Positions 26,938 to 36,911 of a DNA stretch of 64,000 nt are shown here, in pieces. The DNA lies in contig NZ_NIRS01000008.1 of the NCBI RefSeq assembly GCF_002934665.1, positions 124,001-188,000 on the forward strand, in the 5' to 3' direction. Each line of letters starts with the position of its first letter. The first letter of the stretch is position 1. A program made the translations under genes and the position numbers. The DNA is from Pseudomonas laurylsulfatiphila. Its GTDB lineage: Bacteria > Pseudomonadota > Gammaproteobacteria > Pseudomonadales > Pseudomonadaceae. Below the pieces are notes generated by a model that ran no database searches, had not been told where the DNA came from, and was given only the letters and a program-made list of their open reading frames with translations.

Positions 26938-27540
26938 CTAGAACCGTGACCCTGGCCTCGACAGAAACGCCAATTCCTCAGCCGTAGACGCCCTTCCCAA
27001 CACCGCATTGCGATGCGGAAACCGTCCAAACTGCGCAATCACTTTCTGATGCCGCTCGGCATAGTCCTGGTAATCGCTGAACAGTGCCCGATCGCTCTCC
27101 GGCTGCTGCGCCACCAATTCGATATAGCGCGAGACGCCTTCGTTCTGCACCGCCAGGTTCTCGCTATGCTCGAACACCAGGTAGATGAACACCCGCTGAA
27201 TCGGCTGCAACTGCCGGTCGAAATCCGCGGCAATGCCTTGCGCCACCAGTGTCTGAGCCCTGATGTCACCGGAAAAAGCCTTGGGAGAATCGCGAAAGAT
27301 CATTCGCGGGAGTTGATCGAGCAACAGCACCAGGGCCAGCCAACCTTCGGGACGTTGCATCCACTCGGTCAATCCGCCGGCCAGTGCCTGCTCGACCCAG
27401 TCCCCGAAACGCTCACGCGCTTCGAGGTCCTGGCTGTCGCGCTTGCCGAACCACAACCTGCCCTTCTGCGCCGCCACTTCGCTCGCTGACCCGGAACTTC
27501 CGAACCACCAATCAAGCAACGGCTGCCAGGGCGCGGTCAT
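26938..27540 (-). CDS. DUF924 family protein
   Basis: 200-residue cytoplasmic protein of a conserved alpha-helical (TPR-like) family of unknown function. Family hallmarks seen are the N-terminal LLDWWFG, LVLLLDQLPRMIFRDSPKAF, IYLVFEHSENL and GRFPHRNAVLGR. It lies 3 nt after fbp on the same strand, so the two are probably co-transcribed. No enzymatic role can be assigned. Confidence 0.85.
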   Translation of the reverse strand: MTAPWQPLLDWWFGSSGSASEVAAQKGRLWFGKRDSQDLEARERFGDWVEQALAGGLTEWMQRPEGWLALVLLLDQLPRMIFRDSPKAFSGDIRAQTLVAQGIAADFDRQLQPIQRVFIYLVFEHSENLAVQNEGVSRYIELVAQQPESDRALFSDYQDYAERHQKVIAQFGRFPHRNAVLGRASTAEELAFLSRPGSRF

Positions 27541-27543
27541 GGT

Positions 27544-28554
27544 TTATTCCTTGTGGTAAGCCGTGACGCGGGCCACTTCTTCTTTCGAACCGAGGAACAC
27601 TGCCACACGCTGGTGCAGGCCTTCCGGCTGGATGTCGAGGATACGCTGGTGACCGTCGGTGGACGCGCCGCCCGCCTGCTCCACCAGGAACGACATCGGG
27701 TTGGCTTCGTACATCAGGCGCAGCTTGCCCGGCTTGGACGGCTCGCGGCTGTCACGTGGGTACATGAACAGACCGCCGCGGGTCAGGATGCGGTGCACGT
27801 CGGCTACCATCGCGGCGACCCAGCGCATGTTGTAGTTCTTTTTCAACGGGCCCTCATCGCCTGCCAGCAATTCGCCGACGTAGCGCTGTACCGGCGCTTC
27901 CCAGTGACGCTGGTTGGACGCGTTGATGGCAAATTCCTGGGTGCTTTCAGGAATGGTGATGTTTTCGTGGGTCAGTACGAAACTGCCCATTTCACGGTCC
28001 AGGGTGAAGCCTTTCACGCCGTCGCCCAGGGTCAGGATCAGCATGGTCTGTGGACCGTAGATCGCGTAACCGGCGGCCACTTGCTGGGTGCCTGGCTGCA
28101 GGAAGGCCTTTTCATTCAAAGGTTCGTTCTGGCTCAGGTATTCGTTCGGGCAACGCAGTACCGAGAAGATAGTGCCGACCGGAGCGTTGATGTCGATGTT
28201 CGACGAACCGTCCAGCGGATCGAATACCAGCAGGTACGCGCCTTTCGGGTATTTGCCCGGGATCTGGTAGGCGTTGTCCATTTCTTCGGACGCCATGCCG
28301 GCCAGGTGACCGCCCCATTCGTTGGCTTCGAGCAGGATTTCGTTGGAGATCACGTCGAGCTTCTTCTGCACTTCGCCCTGGACGTTTTCAGTGCCCATGC
28401 TGCCCAGTACACCACCCAGGGCGCCTTTGGACACGGCGTGGTTGATCTCCTTGCAGGCACGCGCCACCACTTCGATCAGGAAGCGCAGATCGGCAGGAGT
28501 GTTGTTGCTGCGGGTCTGCTCAATCAAATAGCGACTCAAGGTAACGCGGGACAT
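27544..28554 (-). CDS. fbp: Fructose-1,6-bisphosphatase class 1
   Basis: Gluconeogenic phosphatase: fructose 1,6-bisphosphate to fructose 6-phosphate. 336 residues. The metal-binding DPLDGSSNIDINAPVGTIF and the C-terminal substrate-site block KLRLMYEANPMSFLVEQAGG are intact. Pseudomonads growing on amino and organic acids, including products of the neighbouring hut pathway, depend on this enzyme. DUF924 follows 3 nt downstream. Confidence 0.97.
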   Translation of the reverse strand: MSRVTLSRYLIEQTRSNNTPADLRFLIEVVARACKEINHAVSKGALGGVLGSMGTENVQGEVQKKLDVISNEILLEANEWGGHLAGMASEEMDNAYQIPGKYPKGAYLLVFDPLDGSSNIDINAPVGTIFSVLRCPNEYLSQNEPLNEKAFLQPGTQQVAAGYAIYGPQTMLILTLGDGVKGFTLDREMGSFVLTHENITIPESTQEFAINASNQRHWEAPVQRYVGELLAGDEGPLKKNYNMRWVAAMVADVHRILTRGGLFMYPRDSREPSKPGKLRLMYEANPMSFLVEQAGGASTDGHQRILDIQPEGLHQRVAVFLGSKEEVARVTAYHKE

Positions 28555-28742
28555 GGAAGGCTCCGGTGGAATGGGGGGCTAAAAACCCGCGCAGTTTAAC
28601 GCGAGTCGGGGCGCATTTCCTCCTATCAGACGTGATCCGCCGAAGAGAGTTCATGCGCGGGGTTCAGCGTAGATGGAAATGGGCGAGTGTGAGCTTGCAA
28701 ACAGAGGTCATTTCGGCACTTTTATTGACTGAGCGAACGCTT

Positions 28743-28805
28743 TCGCGAGCAGGCTCGCTCCCACAAGGACAGCGCTGTACCTGTGGGAGCGAGCCTGCTC
28801 GCGAT
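28743..28805. repeat. REP doublet (family A)
   Basis: Inverted GTGGGAGCGAGCCTGCTCGC copies upstream of fbp, just after the end of the DUF3999 gene. Confidence 0.9.
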
Positions 28806-28825
28806 TGGGTGCGCAGCACCCACGG

Positions 28826-30199
28826 TCAGGATTTGGCAGAAGGCTTGCGCAGCAGACTGAACGCCATCGCCGCCAGGAACACCACGCAGAGCAGCAACAC
28901 CGCCCACAACCCGAACTTCTTCCAGTGGGTGTCGATCGGCGCAGATGTAGCGCCTGCCGACGGCTGCGTAGCTGCCGCCCCGACATCCACCATGGCCCGG
29001 CCCAGGGTCGCCAGCTTCTCCGGGCTGTAATCCGGAATCAGCGTCGACAGCGGCAAGTTCGCCGCTTTCGCCGTCGCGTTCCCCACCACCAGCGTGTAAG
29101 GCCCCGGCCCACGTGCCAGAAACACCAGTTGCGTGGCGCGCATGGCAAACTTCAGCGTCGGCGCCTGATCACCCAGACCGCCGCCGCGTTCGTCCACGGT
29201 CAGTTTCAATTGCTGGACGATTTGCCCAGACAACTGCAATTGGTTTTGCACCACGTCCTCACCATTCTGCGTCAGGCGATAGAGCAAACCACTGCCCAAC
29301 GGCTGCCATGGCAGGCTGCTGTCGCGCCGACCGGCCAGGCTCACCGGCGCCAGGCTGTTGGGTTGGCTCAACCCGACCTGCACCCGCTCGACATTCAGCC
29401 CCATCGGCAACTGCCAGGTGTATACCCCCGCCTTCTCGGTGCTGCCGGTCAACGCCTGGGACCAGACCAACGGCAGCGGCAGGCTGCGGGTATTGGCGCT
29501 TTGCAGTTGCGCCGAAGTCAGTGTCGGCGCCGAATGCGGTGTGATCCACAGCAAACGCAGGTAGCGCGCCGACTGACCCGGCAGGTTGACCTCATGCTGT
29601 TCGACCCGCTCATCGGAAAAGGTCAGGCGCGCCACCTGCCCTTCGCCCCAGGACTGCCAATGTTGCAGATCATCGCTGGCTTCAACGGTGAAACGCTGGA
29701 AGCCGTCGCGCTCGCTGGTCCAGTCGAGAATCAATTGCTGCAATGGTGCCTTGATTGAGGAAGCGTCGAGCAACCAGCCGCGCAGCTCCTCCTCACCCGG
29801 CTCCAGCTGACTGGTGGGCTGCACCTCGACCAAGGTGCCATTGGCGCTCGATTGCACCCGCACGCTCGGTGCGGTTTCAGTGGCGTCCTCCGAGTTGTAC
29901 AGCGCAAACCGCTTCACCTCGGTCAGGGTGCGCGTTTCACTGCTCTGCGCAGACTCCCGGGCCAGGGCGTACGCCTGAACATCACCGACGGCATTGAACA
30001 CCCGCAGGTCGCTCAGGTCGGCCTTGCGCGCACTCAATTGCACGCTCAACGGCAGTTCAAGACGATACCAAGGGCCTTCGCCCGCGACCAACAAAGGCAC
30101 TTGGGTGGTGAAGTCCGCCGGTTTTTCCTGGGCGACCGCCGACAACACCACACCCATGGCAACAATGCCCAGCCAACCCAGGTTCAGCTTCTGACTCAA
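28826..30199 (-). CDS. DUF3999 family membrane-anchored protein
   Basis: 457 residues from a TTG start at 30199, with AAGGAG 7 nt upstream; the TTG overlaps the stop of the DUF2339 gene (TTGA), so translation is probably coupled. The N-terminus is a signal peptide ending near VLSAVAQEK, the middle is a predicted beta-rich periplasmic region, and one C-terminal membrane helix (FGLWAVLLLCVVFLAAMAF) is followed by a basic tail. This gives a periplasmic protein anchored at its C-terminus. DUF3999 is regularly found beside DUF2339; the function of the pair is unknown. Confidence 0.85.
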   Translation of the reverse strand: MSQKLNLGWLGIVAMGVVLSAVAQEKPADFTTQVPLLVAGEGPWYRLELPLSVQLSARKADLSDLRVFNAVGDVQAYALARESAQSSETRTLTEVKRFALYNSEDATETAPSVRVQSSANGTLVEVQPTSQLEPGEEELRGWLLDASSIKAPLQQLILDWTSERDGFQRFTVEASDDLQHWQSWGEGQVARLTFSDERVEQHEVNLPGQSARYLRLLWITPHSAPTLTSAQLQSANTRSLPLPLVWSQALTGSTEKAGVYTWQLPMGLNVERVQVGLSQPNSLAPVSLAGRRDSSLPWQPLGSGLLYRLTQNGEDVVQNQLQLSGQIVQQLKLTVDERGGGLGDQAPTLKFAMRATQLVFLARGPGPYTLVVGNATAKAANLPLSTLIPDYSPEKLATLGRAMVDVGAAATQPSAGATSAPIDTHWKKFGLWAVLLLCVVFLAAMAFSLLRKPSAKS

Positions 30200-33100
30200 G
30201 ACGACACTCCTTGTGATTCCGGGACCGGTTTGCCGGTATCCGGCACAGTTTCGGCGCGCTTGGGCGGTAGCGGAGCGAAATAACCCACCACCAGCAGCAA
30301 CACGCCGACACCGATAAACGAAACGATCCGCGCCAGCCCGCCGCGATTGCTCAACTCGACAAAAAACAGCTTGGCCACGACCACGCCAATCAAGGCCGCA
30401 CCGATCAGCCAGACTTCGCGACGGCGACGCAAATGGCCGCCGATCATCAGGCTCAGGGCCATCAAGGTCCAGACAATGGACAGGCCGGCTTGCACCCGCA
30501 TCGACTCCAGCAACGGATCCAGCTCGAACGGCACCCCGCTCCAATGGTGCGCCGTGCGCATCACCAACGCCGTAAAGAACACGAACAACGAGGCACCTGC
30601 GACCCCTTGCGTGGCGATGGCGGCGTAATCCTTGCGGACAGCCAGTTGGGGCATGGCGCTGCGGGACCAGACATAGACGCCGAACAACGCAAACAACAGG
30701 CCCAGCTCCAGCGGGTTGATCAATGGCACGTAAGGCAGTGGTTCGGCGTTGCCCTCACTGGCGATATTCGCCAGCCAGAACCAACCGAGCATCAGCAAGG
30801 CCAGCGGCGCGGCGGCGTACACGCGGTATTCCCGAGGATAGGCCGACACTGGCCAAGGCCATGGGCGAGGTGCTGCCATCAACACCAGATACAGGCTTGG
30901 CAGAATCGCCCAGCCCAACCAGCGCCAGGCGTTGTATTGCTCGGACAACACCAGCAAGGCGTAACGCAGTTCCAGCGCCAGCACGCCCATCAACAGCCAA
31001 CAGCCGAGCACATGGGCGACACTCAGCACGGGCGCTGGCAGCATCGTTGCCAAGCGTCGCAGGGACATGAAATGCACGACGAACACGGTGGCCCACGCCA
31101 GCCAGCCAAAGTTGGCCGCCGGGTGATAACGCGAGTGCCAGGCCGCGAGCAGCACCAGCGCCGCAGCGGGAATCAACACCGTGCCGAGTCCCGCCAGTGA
31201 CGGCCATTTCAGGCGCAGCGCCAATACCGTCCACAGTGCAACACTTACGGCAGTGATGCCCAACAACAACCTCGCCTGCATTGACTGCGGCGCAAAATGC
31301 AGCACTTCGATAACCCAGGCCAGCGCCCACCAACCCGCGCCCCACACCAGCAACGCCTGGGACAATCGCAACAGACTCAGCCCTCTGAACGCGGTGAACG
31401 AATGGCCGATCTGCAAACGCCAGGCCCCCACCATCGCGGCCAGCCCCAGCACCAGCGGCGCCCAGAACCCGCCATGGGCCAGGGGCTGCAGACCGTCACT
31501 GAACTGCGGCCCGGCCGTCAGGAACAGCGCGCCACCCAACAGTTGCACAGCGAGCGCAGTGAACACGAACGTGCGCGATTGCAGGTGCAAGCCAACAAAC
31601 AACGTGAGTGCCCCGGCCAAGGCCCAGCTGATCACCGTGCCGTGGCTGAAGAAAAACAAGGGTGCCAGCAAATAGAGAAATGCCAGCCCGAGACAAGCCA
31701 ATACCGGCACGCCTTTGAGCTCCCATGGCCTGATCTGCTCCGGCGAGGCTTTGCGCAATTGGTAGAAGCTGAACAGCAACGCGACGCCCAGCAATAGCGT
31801 GCCCAACGGTACACCGCCGAGCAGGCTGCTCTCGCTGTCGTGCAGCTCGCTGAGAAACGCCAGCGCCGCCCCCAATTGCAGCAGCAAGGCAAAGGCCCGG
31901 CCCAGGGGCCTTTGTTGGCGCAGACCGAGCCAGAAGATCCCCGCGCCTTCCACCGCCCATGCCGCCGTCGTCCAACGTGCATCGAGCCCCAGCGGTATCG
32001 CCAGGCTGGCGAAGATCACGCCCAGGACCAGGCAGGTTTCTCCCAACAACAGCGTGCGCCCGGCCATCAGCCAACGGGCAAGCCCCATGTAAATCATACC
32101 CATTGCCAAGGCACTGAATGCAGCAGCGAATTCCAGATGCTGCACCAGCGCGAACTGCAAGCCGAAACCCGCCAGTGGCGGACCGAACAACAGCGTGCCG
32201 TCGACGTAGTCACCCTTGCGCGCCGACCAGCGCAGCAGTGCTTCGCGACTGCCGTCTGCGGGTGTATCGCCCATCTCCATCAATCTACGCCGGGCGAACA
32301 GCAGACCAATGGCCACGTACATCAGGAAAAACAAAATCAGAAACGGCTCGGTGCTCCACAACAGCTCCGGCGAGTAGGAGCGCAGGCCCCAGGCGAATCC
32401 GATGCCGAAGGTGCCGGTGAAGCCGATGACATTCAACAGCCGCCAGGCCTTGAACCAGGCGATGGCGAAGATGCCGGCATTGAGCAGGGTAAAGTAGCTA
32501 AACAGTGCGACATGGCTGCCGGCGCCGGTGGAGGCCAGGATGGGCGCGGCGAATCCGCCCAGTGCGGCCGCGGCGGCCAGCCCCAGGGAGTCCTGGGCAA
32601 TGGCGAGAATCGCCGAACAGACCGTCACCGCCACCAGCAGGCCAAACGCCGCCGAGGGATCGAGTAGCGGATGCAGGCGCATCGCGGCAAACACCGTCAG
32701 GTACAACACGGCGATCCCGGCGCCCTGCAGGATCAACGCGTAACTGCTGTTGCGGGTCCTCAACCACCAGCCCAGCCCGAGCAACCCCAGTGCAGCTGCC
32801 GCAACGCCTGCGTAGCGCAACTCAAGCGGCACCACCATGCCTTCGGTGGCGTAACGCAGCAGAAAGGCCAGACCGAGGAACAGCAGCACCACGCCGACCC
32901 GCAACACGGTATTGCCGCCGAACAACCAGGCGCGGGCGCGACTAATGGCGCGGTCGATGAGATTCGGGCCACGCGGGGAGCCAGGTGATTGTGCTTCGCG
33001 AACGGACGGCTCGGGTTTCCAGGCATCAGCGGCCGGACCACCGATTTCGCTGGCCGCTGCCTGGATTGGCTCGAGTTCGGGCGGCAGTTCCCAGATCAAC

Positions 33101-33399
33101 TCCGTGGCTGCGGCAGGGGCTTCATCAAGGAAGGTTTCAGGTGAGACAAGCGGTTCGCGGGTTTCCGGCACCTTGACGCCCGATGCTTCGAGCAGCGTCA
33201 GCCGTTGCTCGACCGCTTGCAGGGCTACCTGCGCCTGCTCCAGCAAACGCCGCTGCTCGACGGCCTGCGAGTCCATGCGAGCCAAGCGAAGGGCCTGGCC
33301 GATACCCAATCCGAGTAACGCGCCCAGCAGCGCATCGCTGAATGACTCGTCGAGTATCCAGCCGAGCACCAGCCCTATCAGCATGAACATCCATTGCAT
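30196..33399 (-). CDS. DUF2339 family polytopic membrane protein
   Basis: 1067 residues from the ATG at 33399 (MQWMFMLIGLVLGWILD); the frame is open upstream but the extra sequence runs through a REP doublet and has no start signals. After one N-terminal helix comes a soluble segment with a short coiled coil (QAVEQRRLLEQAQVALQAVE) and an acidic Pro-rich stretch, then more than 20 hydrophobic segments to the end. The last helix pair is followed by the basic PLPPKRAETV. Operon partner of DUF3999. Large polytopic proteins of this type are widespread but uncharacterised. Confidence 0.88.
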   Translation of the reverse strand: MQWMFMLIGLVLGWILDESFSDALLGALLGLGIGQALRLARMDSQAVEQRRLLEQAQVALQAVEQRLTLLEASGVKVPETREPLVSPETFLDEAPAAATELIWELPPELEPIQAAASEIGGPAADAWKPEPSVREAQSPGSPRGPNLIDRAISRARAWLFGGNTVLRVGVVLLFLGLAFLLRYATEGMVVPLELRYAGVAAAALGLLGLGWWLRTRNSSYALILQGAGIAVLYLTVFAAMRLHPLLDPSAAFGLLVAVTVCSAILAIAQDSLGLAAAAALGGFAAPILASTGAGSHVALFSYFTLLNAGIFAIAWFKAWRLLNVIGFTGTFGIGFAWGLRSYSPELLWSTEPFLILFFLMYVAIGLLFARRRLMEMGDTPADGSREALLRWSARKGDYVDGTLLFGPPLAGFGLQFALVQHLEFAAAFSALAMGMIYMGLARWLMAGRTLLLGETCLVLGVIFASLAIPLGLDARWTTAAWAVEGAGIFWLGLRQQRPLGRAFALLLQLGAALAFLSELHDSESSLLGGVPLGTLLLGVALLFSFYQLRKASPEQIRPWELKGVPVLACLGLAFLYLLAPLFFFSHGTVISWALAGALTLFVGLHLQSRTFVFTALAVQLLGGALFLTAGPQFSDGLQPLAHGGFWAPLVLGLAAMVGAWRLQIGHSFTAFRGLSLLRLSQALLVWGAGWWALAWVIEVLHFAPQSMQARLLLGITAVSVALWTVLALRLKWPSLAGLGTVLIPAAALVLLAAWHSRYHPAANFGWLAWATVFVVHFMSLRRLATMLPAPVLSVAHVLGCWLLMGVLALELRYALLVLSEQYNAWRWLGWAILPSLYLVLMAAPRPWPWPVSAYPREYRVYAAAPLALLMLGWFWLANIASEGNAEPLPYVPLINPLELGLLFALFGVYVWSRSAMPQLAVRKDYAAIATQGVAGASLFVFFTALVMRTAHHWSGVPFELDPLLESMRVQAGLSIVWTLMALSLMIGGHLRRRREVWLIGAALIGVVVAKLFFVELSNRGGLARIVSFIGVGVLLLVVGYFAPLPPKRAETVPDTGKPVPESQGVSS

Positions 33400-33447
33400 G
33401 GTCGATATCCCTAAGCGCAATCCAGAAAGATTAGCGTAACCAGCGCC

Positions 33448-33515
33448 CAAAAGATCGCAGCCTTCGGCAGCTCCTACACCCATCCTGTAGGAGCTGCCGA
33501 AGGCTGCGATCTTTT
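33448..33515. repeat. REP doublet (family C)
   Basis: Inverted copies of AGGAGCTGCCGAAGGCTGCG with GATCTTTT ends, between glgP and the DUF2339 gene. Confidence 0.9.
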
Positions 33516-33548
33516 CCGGCCCGCCAGTATATCCACCTGCCTGAAGAC

Positions 33549-35999
33549 TTACTCCAGCGCCTTCCAGATTTCCGTGGCGTACTCGCGAATGGTCCGGTCC
33601 GACGAGAACCAGCCCATCCGCGCCGTGTTCAACACCGCTGAACGCCACCACTCCTTCGAATCGTGCCAATGGGCTTCGACGCGCATCTGCGCGTGCCAGT
33701 AGGAATCGAAGTCGGCGCAGACCAGAAAGCGGTCGTAGTCCACCAGCGAATCGATCAACCCGCTGTAACGGGACGGATCATCCGGCGAGAACACCCCGCC
33801 ACGAATCGCTTGCAGCACATCGTTCAGGCGATGGGACGCGGCGATGTCCGGTACGGCACTGAACTCATGGTTCTGCTTGCGCGCCTCCACCTGTTGCGCG
33901 CTGAGGCCGAAGATGAACATGTGCTCGGCACCGATGCGGTCGCACATCTCCACGTTGGCCCCGTCCAGGGTGCCGATGGTCAGCGCGCCGTTCAGGCCGA
34001 ACTTCATGTTACTGGTGCCTGACGCTTCGAAACCGGCGGTGGAGATTTGCTCGGACAAATCCGCCGCCGGAATGATGCTCTCCGCCAGGCTGACGTTGTA
34101 GTTGGGCAGGAACACCACTTTGAGCAAGCCGCGCACGGTGGGATCGTTGTTCACCACCCGGGCGATGTCGTTGGTCAGCTTGATGATCAGTTTGGCCTGG
34201 TGATAACTGGCAGCTGCCTTGCCGGCGAAGATTTTCACCCGTGGCACCCAGTCGATTTCAGGTTCGGCACGAATCGCTTGGTACAACGCCACGGTGTGCA
34301 TCAAGTTGAGCAACTGGCGTTTGTATTCGTGGATACGCTTGACCTGCACGTCGAACATCGCCGCCGGGTTGACCGCCACTCCCAACCGCTCATGAATCAG
34401 GAACGCCAGGGCTTTCTTGCTATGCAGGCGTTGCTCGGCGAACGCCTTGCGGAACGCGCTTTTCTCGGCAAACGGCTCGAGGGCGAGCAAACGCTCTTCC
34501 GGGTTGTCCAGCACCTCGGGGCCCAGGGCATCGACCAGCATCGAGGTCAGCTCGGGGTTGGCCTGATACAGCCAGCGGCGGAAGGTAATGCCATTGGTCT
34601 TATTGTTGATTCGCTCCGGGTACAGCTTGTGCAGTTCGGAGAACACCGTCTTGCGCATCAGTTGCGTGTGCAAACCGGACACGCCATTGACGCTGTGGGA
34701 GCCGAGAAACGCCAGGTTGCCCATGCGCACCCGACGACCGTTGTCTTCCTCGATCAGCGACACCGCGCGCAGCACGTCGAAGTCGTGGATGCCTTTGGCC
34801 CGCAGGGAGTCGATATGGTGGGCGTTGATCAGGTAAATGATCTGCATGTGCCGCGGCAACATGCGCTCCATCAAGCCGACCGGCCAGGTTTCCAACGCTT
34901 CGGGCAGCAAGGTGTGGTTGGTGTAGGACAGCGTGTCGACGGTGACCTGCCACGCCGCATCCCATGCCACGTCATAGACGTCGACCAGTTGCCGCATCAG
35001 TTCAGCCACGGCAATCGAGGGGTGGGTGTCGTTGAGCTGGATCGAGGCGTGATCGCCCAGGGTCAGCACCGAGGTGTGCATGTTGCGATGGCGGCGCAGC
35101 AGATCCTGCAATGAAGCGGCGACGAAGAAGTACTCCTGACGCAGGCGCAACTCTTGGCCGGCCTCGGTGCTGTCCGCCGGGTACAGCACCCGGGAGATAC
35201 TTTCGGCCCGGGCCACTTCGGCCACGGCACCCAGGTGGTCACCGGCGTTGAAACGCTCCAGGTGCAGATCTTCCAATGCGCGGGCGCGCCACAGGCGCAG
35301 CGTGTTGACGCTCGCCCCGCGCCAGCCGACCACCGGCGTGTCGTAGGCAATCGCCCGCACGGTTTCCGCCGGGGACCAGACTTGCCGGGATTTGCCGGTG
35401 TCGTCGGTCAGGGTCTCGACACTGCCGCCGAAACCGATGGTGTAGACCACTTCCGGCCGCTCGAACTCCCACGGGTTGCCGAAATCCAGCCAGTGTTCGG
35501 TCTGCTCCTGCTGCCAGCCGTCGACAATCGCCTGGCGGAACAACCCGTGTTCATAGCGGATGCCATAGCCATGACCGGCGATGCCGAGGGTCGACATGCT
35601 TTCCAGGAAACACGCCGCCAGACGCCCGAGGCCGCCGTTGCCCAGGGCCGCATCAGGTTCCAGCAGACGGATGCGCTCAAGGTCGACGCCAAGTTCGGTC
35701 AGGGCTTCGCGCGCCACGTCGAGCAGGCCGAGGTTGCTCAGGCTGTCGAACAGCAGTCGGCCGATGAGGAACTCCAGGGAAAGGTAATAAACGCGCTTCT
35801 GACCTTTGCGGTAGATCTGCCGCGTGTGGTCCATCCAGTGCTCGACCATGTGATCCCGCGCGGCCAGGGCGATGGCTTCGAACCAGTCATGGTCGAAGGC
35901 GTGATCCGGGTCTTTGCCCACTGCATAAGTGAGCTTGGTCAAGACGGCGTCGCGGAATGCGGCCACCTCTGCTTCGCGAACAAGTGGTTCTTGAGTCAT
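33549..35999 (-). CDS. glgP: Glycogen/maltodextrin phosphorylase
   Basis: Phosphorolysis of alpha-1,4-glucans to glucose 1-phosphate; GT35 family, PLP-dependent, cytoplasmic. 816 residues. The PLP-lysine region EASGTSNMKFGLNGALTIGT is complete, and the N-terminal block VYYLSLEFLIGRLL and the glycine-rich ALGNGGLGRLAACFLES are typical. The start ATG follows a GAGG-containing leader. No other glycogen genes are in the window, so it appears as a single-gene unit ahead of DUF2339/DUF3999. Confidence 0.96.
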   Translation of the reverse strand: MTQEPLVREAEVAAFRDAVLTKLTYAVGKDPDHAFDHDWFEAIALAARDHMVEHWMDHTRQIYRKGQKRVYYLSLEFLIGRLLFDSLSNLGLLDVAREALTELGVDLERIRLLEPDAALGNGGLGRLAACFLESMSTLGIAGHGYGIRYEHGLFRQAIVDGWQQEQTEHWLDFGNPWEFERPEVVYTIGFGGSVETLTDDTGKSRQVWSPAETVRAIAYDTPVVGWRGASVNTLRLWRARALEDLHLERFNAGDHLGAVAEVARAESISRVLYPADSTEAGQELRLRQEYFFVAASLQDLLRRHRNMHTSVLTLGDHASIQLNDTHPSIAVAELMRQLVDVYDVAWDAAWQVTVDTLSYTNHTLLPEALETWPVGLMERMLPRHMQIIYLINAHHIDSLRAKGIHDFDVLRAVSLIEEDNGRRVRMGNLAFLGSHSVNGVSGLHTQLMRKTVFSELHKLYPERINNKTNGITFRRWLYQANPELTSMLVDALGPEVLDNPEERLLALEPFAEKSAFRKAFAEQRLHSKKALAFLIHERLGVAVNPAAMFDVQVKRIHEYKRQLLNLMHTVALYQAIRAEPEIDWVPRVKIFAGKAAASYHQAKLIIKLTNDIARVVNNDPTVRGLLKVVFLPNYNVSLAESIIPAADLSEQISTAGFEASGTSNMKFGLNGALTIGTLDGANVEMCDRIGAEHMFIFGLSAQQVEARKQNHEFSAVPDIAASHRLNDVLQAIRGGVFSPDDPSRYSGLIDSLVDYDRFLVCADFDSYWHAQMRVEAHWHDSKEWWRSAVLNTARMGWFSSDRTIREYATEIWKALE

Positions 36000-36254
36000 C
36001 GATAGGACCTCGAGCGAGCTTGGAGTTGTCTGAGCCTAGTCGGTCTGACAGGCGGTAGAGGCTCTGGTTCGGCAGTTTTTCCTGTAAGTGCGAATCGGGT
36101 CGGCAATACATTGTCGAGTACCTGATTCAATGCAGGGGCCGTGCCGGATTAGCGGTTTATTGGCCGGTAGTGAAAAAATCTGGCGAAAGGTTGTTCAAAA
36201 ATCCACCAGTCCCGGTATGATCGCGCGCCCTGATGCACACGCTGGTAACAAACG

Positions 36255-36692
36255 ATGATGAAGCCGAACCTGATCGCTGCCGCAGAGATCGACCGCCTCG
36301 ATACCTGGGCCAAGTACTCTGCCCCGATGTGCGGCTCGTGCATGTCCAGCTGCTGCACCCTGCCCGTCGAGGTCAAGATCAAGGACCTGATCCGCATCGG
36401 CGTGGTCGACGAGTTCGAGCTGGGCGATCCGCCGAAGAACATCGCCAAACGTCTGCAAAAGGAAGGTCTGGTCGAGCGTTTCAACCAGAAGTCAGGAATC
36501 TTTACCCTCCAGCGCATGAGCAACAACGATTGCCTGTACCTGGATCGTAAGAGCCGTCTGTGCACTATTTATGATAAGCGCCCGGATACTTGCCGCAATC
36601 ACCCAAAAATCGGCCCGCGGCCGGGGTATTGCGCGTACAAGCCGAAGGAAGTGGAGCGCGAGCGGAATTCTCGATCGATCGAGCGGTTCTGA
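36255..36692 (+). CDS. YkgJ-family cysteine-cluster protein (putative metal-binding)
   Basis: 145-residue protein of the zinc/iron-chelating CxxCxxCC family. Seen cysteines: CGSCMSSCC near residue 26, NNDCLYLD, SRLCTIYDKRPDTCRNHP and GYCAYKP, a pattern that suggests one metal or iron-sulphur site. The start is either of two adjacent ATGs (36255 or 36258). It is divergent from glgP across about 250 bp. Function is unknown, though family members often lie near metabolic or stress genes. Confidence 0.85.
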   Translation: MMKPNLIAAAEIDRLDTWAKYSAPMCGSCMSSCCTLPVEVKIKDLIRIGVVDEFELGDPPKNIAKRLQKEGLVERFNQKSGIFTLQRMSNNDCLYLDRKSRLCTIYDKRPDTCRNHPKIGPRPGYCAYKPKEVERERNSRSIERF

Positions 36693-36727
36693 TACTTCCT
36701 GACATTTTCGGTGGCAGATCGGCCGCC

Positions 36728-36821
36728 TTCGCGAGCAGGCTCGCTCCCACAGGGGTTCTTTGGTGTTCACACAGTTTGTGGTTCACCTCGAACACTGTGG
36801 GAGCGAGCCTGCTCGCGATGG
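36728..36821. repeat. REP doublet (family A)
   Basis: Inverted GTGGGAGCGAGCCTGCTCGC copies with a spacer of about 45 bp, between convergent ykgJ-like and typA genes. Confidence 0.9.
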
Positions 36822-36854
36822 GGCCGGCACAAACACCGCATAAATCCCAGATAA

Positions 36855-36893
36855 ACAAAAACGCCCCCGGCCTTTCGACCGGGGGCGTTTTCG
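36855..36893 (-). terminator. Rho-independent terminator of typA
   Basis: GC-rich hairpin AACGCCCCCGG / CCGGGGGCGTT with loop CCTTTCGA, followed on the minus strand by a T-rich run. Because both sides carry T/A runs it could also stop transcription from the ykgJ-like gene. Confidence 0.85.
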
Positions 36894-36911
36894 TTCAGCC
36901 GGGGCTAGATC

